Assembly (NCBI GenBank): GCA_903813345.2
Contig: CAIIXF020000007.1
Coordinates: forward strand, 193,730-257,729
Length of the DNA stretch: 64,000 bases
Direction: 5' to 3'
Source: Owenia fusiformis
Taxonomy: Eukaryota > Annelida > Polychaeta > Sabellida > Oweniidae
This document shows, in pieces, positions 48,182-60,400 of this stretch (the stretch's first letter is position 1; every line of letters begins with the position of its first letter). A program made the position numbers and the translations under genes. The notes below the pieces were generated by a model that was not told the DNA's origin, did no database searches, and saw only the letters and a list, made by a program, of their open reading frames with translations.

Positions 48182-48339
48182 CAGGGGTGGATCCAGAATT
48201 TTGTGTTAGAGGGGGCGTGTGATAATAACTGTGAGTGAAGAGTCAAATTTTGTAAAAAGCGATGAGGCAAAACACGAATTTTCCGACTTTTTAGGGGGGG
48301 GGCGTGCGCCCCCCACGCCCCCCTCTAGATCCGCTGGTG
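48182..48339. mobile_element. MITE with CAGGGGTGGATC ends and 5-bp target duplication GGTAT
   Basis: It starts CAGGGGTGGATCCAGA and ends TCTAGATCCGCTGGTG, flanked by GGTAT at 48177-48181 and 48340-48344. It is a shorter member of the family at 18823-19124, with a G-run/C-run palindrome in the right half. Confidence 0.88.
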
Positions 48340-48579
48340 GGTATCATATGTAAAATTCAATAAGCCCAATTTTAAAAACTTAAAAAACTTAGTGAAAGTT
48401 GTCAGATTGTAAAAACATATATGTGTCACAATGTTGGAACTGTGGGTTTCACAAGAATCACATAATAATCAGTAAGTTTAGTTTGCAATCAGGTGTGTTA
48501 TAATCTGTATATGAGTGTCACTATTTGAAGACTCTCTTTAGAATCTTCTGTGTCAGTAATATGTATAATATGAAGGTTT

Positions 48580-48656
48580 TACAATTTAAAGCAATTTGAT
48601 TGTCACAATTTAAAACAATTTGATTGTCACAATTTAAAGCAATTTGATTGTCACAA
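48580..48656. repeat. Three copies of a 25-bp tandem repeat
   Basis: The unit ACAATTTAAAGCAATTTGATTGTC is present about three times with one or two differences. No other feature. Confidence 0.85.
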
Positions 48657-51361
48657 TGTCAGAAAAAGATAAGCCTCTTATAATTGTCAGAAAATCGTCC
48701 TGCATCAAAATGTGATCTAGCCTCATTATAAAATAATTAAACGTTCAAACCTGAGATGAAGATAGAAGAGAACCATGTAGGTTGTCCATAGTAACAGGGC
48801 GATAATAAAGTGAAACACATAAAAGTCTATCAGAATTGACATTTATTTCATGTTTTCACTTCTACTAATATGACAGGCCTTTGTGGTCATATTTCACAGT
48901 ACTAAAAGCTGGGTAGGGTAATGAGTACTTTGTACTATGTCAGACAATAGATGGCACTGTGTTCAACATAAAACAGCCATGTCGAACTAATAAAATCTGA
49001 CAATGTTCTACTGAAACGCCTAGCAACAACCTTAATATTCTTCTACATCATAAATCATCAAAATTAATTACTAACATATTTTGTAAGAAGACTTGAATGA
49101 GCGTATTAAACAAGATACTGAATGGTGTAATGCATATTTGTGGAATGAGGTACTGTAGTAAATGTGAATGACGATATAAAAGGTGAACTTTCTTAATCTT
49201 ACACCTGTTTCATTTTATTTTTCTTATGAGTTCAATAGAAGAAAAATGAGAAAATATTTGAATAATACAAATACTGTCTGAATTCCATGGTTAATAAGAA
49301 CAACGATAAATAAAAAATCAGCGTTTTCTATTCTAAAAAGGATGTGAAAGTCAGGTTGCATTAAACCAAAACGTATACAGCCAATCTCCAACAGATTGTG
49401 GGTGCATCACAACGAATCACTTACACAAATGAACACCCTCAATTAAAACTGCTCTCAGCGTATTAATTTACTAACAACTTTGGATTATTAGTGAAACTGA
49501 AATGTGGGACTTTTATCAATGATATATGCACTCAGATACGATTTATGAATTTTCCTAACATCATCAGGGGTGTCACTAGAATTTCTCACAACAGGCTAAA
49601 TAAATGAAAACAAGAGGCAAAATTAATGGAAATCATAAATATAACATGGAAAAGTTGAAGTCTCTAAAAACAACAGGCTATTTTGTGAAAACAACCAGCG
49701 AAGATTGCCTGTTGCCTGCTGCTAATGAAACCCTCTCATAAGACTTTCTTATAACTGAAGGCAGAAATGAATGAAAACAACAAGCAAAGAAGTGATGGAA
49801 TTATAATTCTAACATTGATAATATTGAAAACAGGCAATTTTAGAGAAACAATGGGAGAAAACAACATGTTGCCTGCTGGGAATGAATCCCTTGACCTGAC
49901 CATTGTTAAATTGTTCCCAGAATATGGTTTATTTAAATATATATGAATTACAATTTTGTTTTATTATCTTTCAATAAAAAAAATATATTTCAGTGGCTAT
50001 AAACATGAATTATGGAAGGTTTTATATATGAAGGAATGGAATAGGATGAGCAAAGAGAAGTAATAATTTATATAACGCTGACACATTCTAGATCAAATAC
50101 ATGCATTTGCATCACTGAGACAGGATTTTTGTCAATGGGGCCGGGGATCTCCCTGTAGATATACTAACAGTGATTATCATTAATCTCATTACAGACCCAG
50201 GAGCTGACTGCAATAATCTTTAATCCTAAATAACTAACTAGGAGTGACATGACATGAATTGAAGAATTGGGTGTCATGTAATCAGTGACATTTGATATTA
50301 GACAATCTGACTTGACAAATAATACAGCATTGAAATCCCCAATGGCTGGAACCATTAAGTCTATAGCAAATCCCACAAAAATAAAGCTTATTAACAAGGA
50401 AATAGTACCATTCAAATACCAGAAAAACTCATTTATTCGAAATACATTTGCCATGATATTAATATCAAATAATGATAGAATTGTAACTTATATCGGTGGT
50501 ACAATCTTATGTATTCAATGGTCAAATCTATCCCTGATCCATTTACATTTAATCTCACTTTATTTGCAATTCAATCAAAAGTCAATAACGAAATGTGATT
50601 TTATTCCAAAACAGTGATGCTCAATTAACGCCACCACTGCTTTTCCATGAGGCTCATCTGAGAATATCAATACCTCACTAGATGTTATTACTTACAGCTT
50701 AGAGCACTGTAACAACTTGAGAAATGATCTATTGTATATGAGGATACCAAATCACTGGAGCAATTAGTTTTTCTTTGGAACCTCCAGTAAATTAGGTTGT
50801 AGACTTAAGGTGGCTCACTGCCATGGAAGGAATATATTGCCTCAAGGTAGCCAGAGAAAAATGAATCTTGCTAACTTTTGAACATGTTGGTATATTTAAC
50901 AATGTGGTATTGCAGAAGAAGAAATAACTTGGGTATTAAGAGATAAATATAGTAAAACTTATAAAGTTGAACACCCCTGTTAGTGGAACACTATTTAAGA
51001 AATATCAAATTCATTCTGCTTACAAAGGATTTGGTGTAGATTTCCTCTATGCCAATCAATGAAATAAGGAAACTGAGGGAAAGTAGATTTCTGAAAGAAA
51101 GTGATAGTCAATAACAATGATTTTCACTATGAAAGACATTGAACCATGAAAAATGAGAAAATCACCAATGAGTAATGTTTCCAGAGAGGCCATATATCTT
51201 GGTGTCTCATGTCCTAACAGTGTTACAAAAGGAATCCTTGGAAATCAAGCATGATTAATCCTTGAACATAAAATGTAATTTTCCGAAATGATCTAATCCA
51301 TAATTTCAAAAAATAAACATTTGTATCCAAAATATATTCTTGTGCTAATTATATTATTAAC
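48657..51361. other. Non-coding sequence, possible old transposon fragments
   Basis: At about 49567-49735 and 49750-49900, blocks with CAACAGGCTA, AAAACAAGAGGC and TTGCCTGCTG recur imperfectly, suggesting a decayed repeat. Open frames overlap on both strands at 50164-50617; neither is recognisable as a protein. Confidence 0.45.
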
Positions 51362-52143
51362 TAGATAACGGCAACTCCGCGGAGTAGCAAATCCCAACGA
51401 ACAAAATATCAATTACCGAATTCCAATCAATTATACTCATTACTTTGGTTAAAATTGAAAAAATTAGATTTTAGAATTGCGAATTCCTGCAAAGCAGCCA
51501 TTATGAATTTTCTGAGGTACAAATCTGAAAAATAATACCATAATTGTGATCTACTCCAAAAACCCTTCAATTTGAGTATAATATAGCCATACTTTGAAGG
51601 GATCGAAAAATTATTGCGAAATCGTACATTAGACGGCCATTTTGAATTTTACGAGGCTCGAATCAGAAAAAAGATACAATATTTGCAATCTACTCCTTAT
51701 TGCTTTTCATTTGAGTATAATAAAGCTATACTTCAGAAAGATCTAAAAATTAGCGAAAATTTCTGTTTTCCTGACCCCCCATACACGGCCCCTGGGGGTC
51801 AGGATGAAAAACACGGAATATATGTGAAATAGATAAATGTTGTGAATATACTACCAAAATTTCAAACAATAATATAAATTACTTTGGTTTAGAATGAAAG
51901 ATTTATGATTTTTGCGAAAAAGTCCAGTCATTTTTAAAGCGGCGGCCATCTTGAAAAAATTTTTTTTTGCGTTTTTTTGCCAATATACATCTTTCCACTA
52001 AATATGAAGAAAATCCGTCTACTATAGTATTCGAGTTATCTTCCGGACGGACAGACGGACGGACGGACGGACTGACTGACTGACGGACGGACGGACGGAG
52101 GGCTTCACTATATCCCTACCGAACTTCGTTCGTTGGGATAATT
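51362..52143. mobile_element. Repeat element ending in a GGAC microsatellite
   Basis: It begins near TAGATAACGGCAACTCCGCGG and closes with a (GGAC/GACT)n array at about 52035-52098, then TATCCCTACCGAACTTCGTTCG and TTGGGATAA. Internal blocks GCGGCCATCTTGAA and CGGCCATTTTGAA recur. I know this style from lophotrochozoan genomes; the boundaries are approximate. Confidence 0.55.
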
Positions 52144-53118
52144 AAGGTTAAAATAGTGAAAGAAACCATCAATTTCAAGTTACAACTAATGTATTTCTGC
52201 ATTAACAGTGTACAAATGCAAAATTAATGTACCAAACAGCTTTACATGGCATAAACCCAAAAGGTATGTGTTCACACAATAATTAGAAACATTATTAAAC
52301 TACTTAATACAATAACCAACAAATGTAGTAAAATTAAATCAGATAATCAATATTAAAAAAAAAATATTTTTAATATTCCAGTGTCATGATGCCCTAATGC
52401 TTGATCAAGTGTAAAATTATAATTAAATCCTTCAATTAAAAGGCTCTAACAATCAGCATTTAATTGTCAGTAGCATCTGTCATATTCGAGGGTTTCATCT
52501 TAGTCGCTGCGTCAGGGAGAAATGCATGTTGTTTTTATATGGAATTTTACTTTACTTTTCATATTAGAATTTGAATAACACTGTTGTTTCACATCATTTT
52601 GTCTATTGTCAGAAACTCTTGAAACTTCTGATATATGCTGATACGACAGCTCTGGATACGAACACTGATTATTTTTTATCTGGGATTTGTGTTAAGTGAT
52701 ATAACAGAACTACAGGGTATACAGAACTGTAGAGGGTGGGCCAAAAAAACAACACACAAATTAAAACTGAAATAAAAATTCATTTATCTCATGCTATCTA
52801 CGAACAATGGAAATTGTACTGTATTTTGTCCCAGTCTGTATAGAGATTACCCTGCGTGGCATTCTCGGCCACGGGGCATTCCCGGACAAACCCTTGGTAT
52901 CAGGTGCAAATCTGGGACAAAGTTAGAATTTTTACAATATATAGCACCACATCTATAATATGATGTGTCTAATACAAAGTTTCAATAAAGAAACCATATA
53001 AAACAAAGAATTATTGAAGATCGTCCGACAATGCCCCGTGTCCGAGATTACCCCTATGTCCTCTAGCGAGCTTGAAGAAACATACGCCAAATGCATTCTA
53101 ATTAAATATGCGCATGTC

Positions 53119-53221
53119 ATTGGTCAATTCCGGGCTCAATGATGACGTCAGAAGGAATGACCATATAAAGAATGTTGGTCAAATTTGGCCGACGAACACT
53201 GATTGGCGCGGTGAGTTCACA
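53119..53221 (+). promoter_or_regulatory. Promoter-like cluster: CCAAT, CRE, TATA
   Basis: In order, the plus strand has ATTGGTCA (53119), a full TGACGTCA (53143), ATATAAAG (53163), ATTGGCG (about 53212) and a donor-like GCG|GTGAGT (53221). A TATA-driven start about 30 bp downstream would give a very short first exon ending at that donor. A diverged version with CCAAT, TGACTTCA, CATATAGG and AGTGAGT is at about 54085-54185. No coding region follows on the plus strand. Confidence 0.35.
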
Positions 53222-54084
53222 GGTTTATTTTAGTTTGAAAGAGTGAAGATGAAGCTCTCTTTTAAGAAGTGAAGTCAAACGAATGCAAAGGGTATATAGA
53301 GATTATAGAACCTATTAATTGAGCTATATATGATGTAACAGAAGAACTTACAAGTGAAATTAAGATCCATGCACTTAGCACCCATCACCTGTATGATGCT
53401 ATAATAACAACCTAATAATCACTAATACCTTCATTCATGTCCAGATTATATTTCAAAGGTGATTTCCTGTTACCTTAAGCAATTCGAAAGAATAAAATGT
53501 GACTTGATATCACTTTTATATCATGCTACTAGATTAAATATAGTGTACTTTCAAACTCTCCAATAACTTCAGCTCATATTCTAAATGCCATGAGTATATT
53601 TTATATTGTGAATGTTATGAAAACCTAACTAAATCATCCTGAAAGGATTCAGGTAAACATTGCTCTTTGCAGAATGATAGGTTTATGGTTCCTGCTACTC
53701 GTCTTTTTTAATCAGTGGGAATGATACCTTCAGTGTTAAGTTTAGGAGATTAAAAATCCTTCAGGCTTCTTTTTACTACACAGAAGAAAAAGAACTTGAA
53801 CTAATAAATGAATAATAAAAATGATCAGAAAATCTTTTTTGTTTGTTTGGTAAAAAGCGAAAGCGGATTTGTAGCCTAATCTTCAAAAAATCAAGAGGAG
53901 CCCCCCCCCCCATATCTGCCACTGTAAGGTGTGAGAAGCAATTTTGGAAATCAATTCCTGCCTACCCCGACCACATAGTTTACTTGAAAAATGACCTCTG
54001 AATAGTTCAGTGGCCCGACCCTCACTGACAGTTTCTGTCACAGTCATAAATCAATTAAAACCAATGCACTGACATTTCCTCGAC

Positions 54085-54185
54085 CAATCAGTCTCAGATC
54101 AGTTTAATAATGACTTCAACAAATGCCCATATAGGGGAAGTCATGCTTCTTTCGACAACAAACTGTGGTTGGCTCAGTGAGTTTA
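54085..54185 (+). promoter_or_regulatory. Diverged duplicate of the promoter-like cluster
   Basis: The order of elements matches 53119-53221: ACCAATCAG, TGACTTCA (degenerate CRE), CCCATATAGG, GGTTGGC, CAGTGAGT. The following about 60 bp (GTTTxxAGGTTTxTxTTA, AAxGAGTxxGAAG) also match. It may be an old tandem duplication of promoter plus leader, or a repeat family. Confidence 0.3.
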
Positions 54186-54828
54186 AAGGTTTCTCTTAAA
54201 ATCAAAGAGTCTGAAGATACCTGTTAAGGAGTTAGGTCAAATGAAAGAAAATTGGGTATTCCCCTCTACTTACTTTTCTCTCTATAGTATGATGTGGAGG
54301 ATCACGTCAGTTAAGTATTGGATCCAGAAGTTCACAAGTTACAGCTTTTACATGACCGACATCTATACCTAAAAATACAGGATTAATAACACTCAATCTA
54401 AGACTCTCTTGACAGTGAAACGTGACATATATTCAAACACCTCTCAATGTGAACATTTTTGTCGAAATTTGTCTCCAAATCTCTCACTGACTCACAAAAA
54501 ACTTTGACAAGTGAACAGCTGCTAAATAGAACACTTTTGGCCAGTTTGAGAGTTGTTCAGATTAAATAGGTTTTACTGTAGTTCACATTTGTAAAAGTAC
54601 TTTCTACAATCAGAGGATACAGGCTTCTTCTGGTAAACAACAAGTCTAATTACAATAATAAGAATCTGCAATATCTATAATTATTTATTGACCACAGGAA
54701 ACTTTTATTAATCAATGGTTATAAGGCTAGCACAGTTAATGCCACTCACAGTCTCACTCACTGAACACTTATCAGAATATGAACACTTTCATTTTCTAGC
54801 AGCAATACTAGTTGTTTGGTATAAGAGG

Positions 54829-55862
54829 TATTTGTATTAATACAATAGAGAGATATTCACGATTTGAAGGTGTTCGCAATCCACGTGTGCAAAAAAGGTG
54901 TTTGTATTAATACAATAGAGAGATATTCACAATTTGAAGGTGTTCGCAATCCATGTGTGCAAAAAAGGTATTTGCATTAATATAATAGAGAGATATTCAC
55001 GATTTGAAGGTGTTCGCAATCCACGTGTGCAAAAAAGGTGTTTGTATTAATACAATAGAGAGATATTCACGATTTGAAGGTGTTCGCAATCCACGTGTGC
55101 AAAAAAGGTATTTGTATTAATACAATAGAGAGATATTCACAATTTGAAGGTGTTCGCAATCCATGTGTGCAAAAAAGGTATTTGCATTAATATAATAGAG
55201 AGATATTCACAATTTGAAGGTGTTCGCAATCCATGTGTGCAAAAAAGGTATTTGCATTAATATAATAGAGAGATATTCACGATTTGAAGGTGTTCGCAAT
55301 CCACGTGTGCAAAAAAGGTGTTTGTATTAAGACAATAGAGAGATATTCACAATTTGAAGGTGTTCGCAATCCACGTGTGCAAAAAAGGTGTTTGTATTAA
55401 GACAATAGAGAGATATTCACAATTTGAAGGTGTTCGCAATCCACGTGTGCAAAAAAGGTGTTTGTATTAAGACAATAGAGAGATATTCACGATTTGAAGG
55501 TGTTCGCAATCCACGTGTGCAAAAAAGGTGTTTGTATTAAGACAATAGAGAGATATTCACAATTTGAAGGTGTTCGCAATCCACGTGTGCAAAAAAGGTG
55601 TTTGTATTAAGACAATAGAGAGATATTCACAATTTGAAGGTGTTCGCAATCCACGTGTGCAAAAAAGGTATTTGCATTAATACAATAGAGAGATATTCAC
55701 AATTTGAAGGTGTTCGCAATACACGTGTGCAAAAAAGGTATTTGCATTAATACAATAGAGAGATATTCACAATTTGAAGGTGTTCGCAATACACGTGTGC
55801 AAAAAAGGTATTTGCATTAATACAATAGAGAGATATTCACAATTTGAAGGTGTTCGCAATAC
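54829..55862. repeat. 70-bp minisatellite, about 14.7 copies
   Basis: The unit reads TTTGTATTAATACAATAGAG, AGATATTCACGATTTGAAGG, TGTTCGCAATCCACGTGTGC, AAAAAAGG and recurs every 70 bp (AAAAAAGGT at 54891, 54961, 55031 and onward). Units fall into subtypes: TTAATACAA, TTAATATAA and TTAAGACAA. Most other differences are CG to CA or TG. The array stops abruptly at GGGTGTTCCAAAAGTA near 55862. Confidence 0.97.
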
Positions 55863-57442
55863 AGGGTGTTCCAAAAGTAACAGGACTGGTGCTGGCATTT
55901 TGTTAAATATGCAGCAATCGTCTTCAAAATTTTACATAATGTACTTTCATGTATCGTTACTAAGACTGCAAAGTTTCCACAAAATATATGAAACTAATGC
56001 CGACCTGCGGGCAGAAGCGCTATCAAGGTAGATGACTGGCTTCAAATTGGGTATTTTCAATAACTCAACCATGAATTGTTCAGACTGTTATACATAATGA
56101 TATTCCAGGAAATTGAATAAATGTTAAATCATTATGAAATTATACTTGAGTCTGAGTTGTATAGCAACACCTTCACAACAAAGGAACTAATAAGATAAAC
56201 AAGAAATGTTGCATTATAATAGGTGAATTAGATACTTTCTTCAGTAATACAAAAATGTTAGATATCACATTTTCAGGAAAAAAGTTGCCCCGGGTACTGG
56301 AATGTGATGTTACTATAGTACTCACTCTAACCCCATTTCATCATTTTTGTTAACATTTTTGCTCTTAGAAGATGTTTATATTTAACTTGGAGATCTGCTT
56401 AGACTGATTATAGTATTTTCCTATGTTAATGAATATTAACACATGTATTATTTACAAGCTGTATATTTATAAATAGACATGTAGTATACTACTGTATAAT
56501 AATAATAATACGTTATCTTATAAGTATGTGTGTGGTGTAGTAACACCACACTTATCCTTTCTGTGAGAACTCCAGATACTCTCAAGATAGCATGTGTAAT
56601 ATGTAGCTCATCATACAGCTCGAAACATGTGAATTGTATAAACAATAAACATGCATGTATGTTGTAGCATCACCATAAGGTGTAATCTTACACATTCTGT
56701 TGGGATTTAGTTTGTGACAGTTTACAGTGATGTATGGTATATCATTAACTACAACAAACACACACAATCATGCCATGTATACATACATGGGAAGTACATA
56801 AATAAAATACAAAGGAGGACATAAATTCCAAAACAAACCTTTGTCATATTGTTATATATTGGTGAAAAGTCTAGCTTGATTGATTGTTTGTTTGTTCATT
56901 TGTTTGCTTGTTTGTTGTTTCTGTTGGGAACATGAAATTAATAACATTTACACTTTATCACTCAGTAAGCCAGTATAATCCCATCCTAAACCAGATATAA
57001 CAACTGGGCATTAGCATATATCAAATTATTGTTCAGTGATCTGTACTCTATGTTACAAGCGACAATGTCAATATTTCAGTATTGTCTCATTAATAGAATT
57101 ATTTGCTTGAAAACTTGATATTGCTCAAATTTCCTAACAAAATGTTATTGACTTTTCCTCTTCTCCCAAGGCAATAGATATTAATTATACTTGTGTGCAG
57201 ATACACTGATCTCCCCAACATTAAAGCAAGTGGGTGCAGCACCCACCTGAGACTTTGAAAGCAATCTGGCACTCACCTGAATAAAAATCTATTTGCACCC
57301 ACTTAAAATGAGAAAAACATGAAAAATGGGTTTATTATGACCAATTTTGGTCTGAATTGTGAAAATGAGAATTTTGCACCCACTTGAGAAAAAATCCTCT
57401 GGAGAACGCTGAGACATTCACCTGATTATAAGACACGCCCAT
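55863..57442. other. Non-coding sequence between two repeat arrays
   Basis: It starts with GGGTGTTCCAAAAGTAACAG, which reads like the edge of another repeat. At about 57225-57410 blocks with GCACCCAC(C/T)TGAG recur and GTGGGTGCAGCACCCAC is palindromic. No ORF of interest. Confidence 0.45.
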
Positions 57443-60400
57443 CAACAGTGTCAAGATATAGGGACAGAAAATATTGACATTTTAAAAGTACCGTTTTTTC
57501 GTTTTGTTATTATGGAAAGTCAAACATGACTATAGATGATGTTTTATGTAGGCATTTATGTATGATACTTAACCATACTCTACGAAGAATGGATGATTTT
57601 TGTAGGCATTTATGTAGGCATTCTTAAAACACGTTACTTTGCCTTAAAAACGTTACTTTATTGGACTTTAACTTTTCTCCTCGAAGAATGGATGATTTTA
57701 TATTAGCATTTTCAAAACACAGTACTTTGCCAATAAAACGTTACTTTATTGGAGTTTAACTTTTCCCCACACATGCCGGAATGTATGATTTTTTATGAAG
57801 GCATTCTTAAAACACGTTACTTTGCCTTAAAAACGTTACTTTATAGTCTAACTTTTCTCCTCGAAGAATGGATGATTTTTAGGTAAGCATTTTCAAAACA
57901 CAGTACTTTGCCAATAAAGCGTTACTTTATCGGACTTTAACTTCTCCCCACAAAGAATGTATGATTTTTTATGTAGGCATTCTTAAAACACGTTACTTTG
58001 CCTTAAAAACGTTACTTTATTGGACTTTTCTCCTCGAAGAATGGATGATTTTTAGGTAGGCATTTTCAAAACACAGTACTTTGCCGATAAAACGTTACTT
58101 TCGTGGACTCTAACTTTTCTCCTCGAAGAATGGATGATTTTTAGGTAGGCATTTTCAAAACACAGTACTTTGCCGATAAAACGTTACTTTCGTTGACTCG
58201 CGTGGACTCTAACTGTTTCCATGCCAAGTTGTTAAAACACGTTACTTGGCCAGTTTATTCCTTCAAGTGTCGAACATTTTAGCCTGGCATTTTTAAAAAG
58301 CGTAACTTTGGCCGATTTCCGTAACTTTCTTGTACTCTTAAGTTTTCCTCCACCGAGCGTTGGTAAATTTTAGGTAGGCATTTTCAAAAAGCGTTACTTT
58401 GGCCCTTTTCCGTTACTTTCTTGGACTTAAACTTTTTTCGATGTGTAACTTGGAAAATCTTGTCAGTGAGTGGTATTACTAATTATTGTAAAATATGAGA
58501 TGGACCATAGTGTACTGTAAAGAGAGGCTAGTAGTGTTTTTCCATCTATTAATTCACTTATTCCACCTTGAAAATCTTAAATTCTTGCAGAAACTTTTGT
58601 ACAATGCCTAACTTTTGTTTTGGTTTGTTTCGTAGTTCGATGATCTTCCATGTTATTTTCGAAATAATAACATGGATGAAACTCCCTAAATAGGTACAGC
58701 TTTACTGCACGTTATACCTAACTATCTGTAATATACAATAGTTACGTTCAATGTACTCAATTAGGCGGTTAAAAGACCAAAGTGGATCCTTTTTCATGAA
58801 TGTACGTTAATTTATAGATTAGTTTAGCCGATAACAGTGTTGAATGACTTCAGAGTTGCAATTTTAGCGATTCATACGATAAAAGATCGATTCATCCCAA
58901 ACACCCACTTTACCGGAAGGCGCTCTCTGATGTCCGCGCCATTTAGGTCACTTATAACATGGCATTATTTTTCACTTCCCTTTATTAGTACGTTTGAATG
59001 CAACCATCTTAGACATTGATGCAGTAATTTTGACCATGATCATGATCATGAAATGAAATGATCATGAACGAATAACAGATTGACAGATTGTCATTGATAT
59101 GTGAAAATTTGGAAGGTGTATTTTCTGATACTGAGCGACATCTTTATAAAACACAGTTTTCAATCCGACTATAAGTATGAGTAATTCATAAAGATGTCGT
59201 TCGCTTCAACTACATCTCATAAACGTCGAACTAAATCACTAGTTTTCAAGAATTATATACATATTGTATTATTCAAAACACGAGCTAACAAACAATACAA
59301 TCGTTTGCATCAGAATATCAATGTATTTTTCCATTTAATATTGCACTGTTGTCTTTTGATTGCTTTTTATCGACTGACGGAGACAAAACTCAAAATCATC
59401 TATTGAGTACTTTGAATTTCAAAAATAAGCAATCAAATGACCATATTGCAACAATATTTGGAGAAATAGAAACCTATGTACAAGGCCTAACTTTAGTATT
59501 TCAGATAGTTACAGCAAACGTTTGGCATTCAGTAATTTATTGAGTTTCATCCATGTTAATTTTTCGTGTCGAAAATGTCATGGCAGAGAAGCATCGAAAT
59601 ATAAGAGGCCACACATATGATAGCTAACTACAAAACAAACCAAAATATACAAAAGTTAGGCCTCGTACAATTGTTTCTACTTTTACAAAATACTGTTCAA
59701 TATCGTCCTTTGATTCCTTATTTTTTACATTCAAAATACTCAATCGGGCAAAAAAGTTTAAGTCCAAGAAAGTAACGGAAAAGGGCCAAAGTAACGCTTT
59801 TTGAAAATGCCTACCTAAATTTCACCAACGCTCGATGGAGGAAAACTAAGAGTACAAGAAAGTTACGGAAATCGGCCAAAGTAACGCTTTTTAAAAACAC
59901 CAGGCTAAAATGTTCGACACTTGAAGGAATAAAGTTAAAAGTAACGTTTTACTGGCAAAGTACTGTGTTTTTAGAATGCCTACATAAAAAATCACCCATT
60001 ATTCGAGGAGAAAAGTTAAATCCACGAAAGTAACGTTTTATCGGCAAAGTACTGTGTTTTGAAAATGCCTACCTAAAAAGCATCCATTCTTCGAGGAGAA
60101 AAGTAAAAATCCAATAAAGTAACGTTTTTAAGGCAAAGTACTGTGTTTTGAAAGTGCGTGCATAAAAATCATCCATTCTTCGTGGAGATCAGTTAAAGTA
60201 CAATAAAGTAACGTTTTAAGTCAAAGTAACGTGTTTTGAAAATACCTGCATAAAAAATTATTCATTCTTTGTGGAGATCAGTTAAAGTCCAATAAAGTAA
60301 CGATTTTAAGGCAAAGTAACGTGTTTTAAAAAGGCCCTACATAAAAAACCATCCATTCTTCGTGGAGTATGGTTAAAGTCGAATAAAGTAACGTTTTACT

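Noticed and set aside
50164-50617. Overlapping 96- and 110-codon frames on opposite strands, one hydrophobic
   Set aside because: No recognisable family, no splice or promoter context, and an AT-rich hydrophobic frame is expected by chance.
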